A stretch of 64,000 nt of DNA from Pseudomonadales bacterium (GTDB lineage: Bacteria > Pseudomonadota > Gammaproteobacteria > Pseudomonadales > Ketobacteraceae), in contig PAPM01000014.1 in the NCBI GenBank assembly GCA_002708905.1, positions 1 through 64,000 on the forward strand. The letters are read 5' to 3'. The notes beneath the pieces are model-generated. The model saw nothing but the letters and a program-made list of their open reading frames with translations, searched no databases and was not told where the DNA came from. This document shows positions 63,476-64,000 of the stretch, in pieces; position 1 is the stretch's first letter, and each line of letters starts with the position of its first letter. A program made the position numbers and the translations under genes.

Positions 63476-63715
63476 GGTGAATGCTCCTGTATATCTATCC
63501 ACTACCACGAGACAACGATCACAATATGTCTCAATGTGGAAAAACGCAAGAGCCTGTTACACATTTTCTAAACTAAGTAGACAAAGTCAGCCGGAAGTTA
63601 CAGCCACAACCGAAAATTAAGTCAAATGACTTACTTTGATGATATAGTAACGACCAAACAATAACCGCCTAATAAATCGACAGCATTAGCATTCAAGATC
63701 GTTTGAGGAACCTTC

Positions 63716-64000
63716 ATGACTGAGCCCAATTCCAGCCACTGGACCCGCCAGGATGTACGCTTTACCAGCGCCGACACCTTTTGTGTCGCCTGGTTATACC
63801 TCCCCGTTGCACAAACCGGCCCCCGCCCCGCCGTTGTCCTGGGACATGGCCTGGGGGCCATCAAGGAAATGGGACTGCAGCCCTATGCAGAAGCATTCGC
63901 CGACGCCGGTTACGTGGTACTGGTATTCGACTATCGCCATTTTGGGGAAAGCGGTGGCGAGCCCCGCCAGCTGCTGGACATCCAGCATCAGCTGCAGGAT
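63716..64000 (+). CDS. Alpha/beta hydrolase (partial, 3' end outside window)
   Basis: 95 codons visible from ATG 63716 (TTGAGGAA upstream). VVLGHGLGAIKEMGLQPYAEAFADAG forms the oxyanion-hole strand and helix, and VVLVFDYRHFGESGGEPRQ the next conserved block, as in the dienelactone hydrolase / YcjY-like group. The nucleophile elbow lies beyond the edge. Confidence 0.85.
   Translation, partial: MTEPNSSHWTRQDVRFTSADTFCVAWLYLPVAQTGPRPAVVLGHGLGAIKEMGLQPYAEAFADAGYVVLVFDYRHFGESGGEPRQLLDIQHQLQD

Overview
The window is a gammaproteobacterial chromosome segment of roughly 50-58% GC. Its gene order and families point to the Pseudomonas / Marinobacter / Alcanivorax / Ketobacter side of the class. The block polA - small RNA - engB - cytochrome c5 - cytochrome c4 - dsbA - EEP phosphatase - diguanylate cyclase matches the polA-to-dgcP neighbourhood of Pseudomonas. 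gmk-rpoZ-spoT-ridA and recG-oxyR are also Pseudomonas-like pairs. No species can be named from the sequence alone.

Layout: (1) 1-4.8 kb: a large chemoreceptor with two PAS domains (cut by the left edge), a bacteriohemerythrin, an unknown protein and an ABM monooxygenase. (2) 4.9-8.5 kb: gmk, rpoZ, spoT, ridA. (3) 8.5-19.3 kb: a palindromic MITE-like element, polA (compositionally mosaic), an ErsA/Spot 42-position small RNA with a sigma-E-type promoter, engB, two cytochromes c, a convergent SHP / diheme cytochrome c / cytochrome b561 operon, dsbA, an EEP phosphatase and a DgcP-like diguanylate cyclase. (4) 19.5-26.1 kb: a tight five-gene lipid operon: condensation-domain acyltransferase-like protein, MMPL/RND exporter, OleA-like thiolase, second KAS III-like protein, OleD-like reductase. 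(5) 26.1-29.8 kb: a lower-GC patch with a DUF5329 protein, azoreductase with divergent LysR regulator, a truncated glyoxalase and an HNH nuclease. (6) 29.8-35.0 kb: an RNA-repair locus: RtcR, RtcB, a tRNA-like RNA region and a slipin. It has two convincing sigma-54 promoters, one of them firing away from rtcR into an unannotated ~280-nt unit. (7) 35.0-41.6 kb: response regulator, recG, oxyR, an epimerase-like protein, LemA and two TPM proteins. (8) 41.6-49.4 kb: a type VI secretion cargo island: VgrG, LysM/peptidoglycan-binding protein, a HET-C/LysM effector and three small lipoprotein/secreted candidates for immunity. (9) 49.4-64 kb: nitroreductase, Tat-exported cholesterol-oxidase-like GMC enzyme, TetR with a controlled SDR, a DUF4212/sodium-solute symporter pair, a FadL-type channel with a lipoprotein hydrolase, a YadGH-type ABC exporter, an MpaB/DUF2236 oxygenase and a hydrolase cut by the right edge.

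Three parts stand out. The RtcR locus carries paired TATCT/AGATA-type upstream sites about 100 bp before each sigma-54 promoter, one set written into the last codons of rtcR. This predicts a second RtcR-controlled RNA. The rtcB-slipin gap contains a full tRNA fold with anticodon CAU plus a second T-arm minihelix. The lipid operon has OleA- and OleD-like enzymes but no OleB or OleC inside it. It adds an MMPL exporter and a PapA-like protein, which suggests a secreted 2-alkyl-3-hydroxy (mycolate-like) lipid rather than an olefin.
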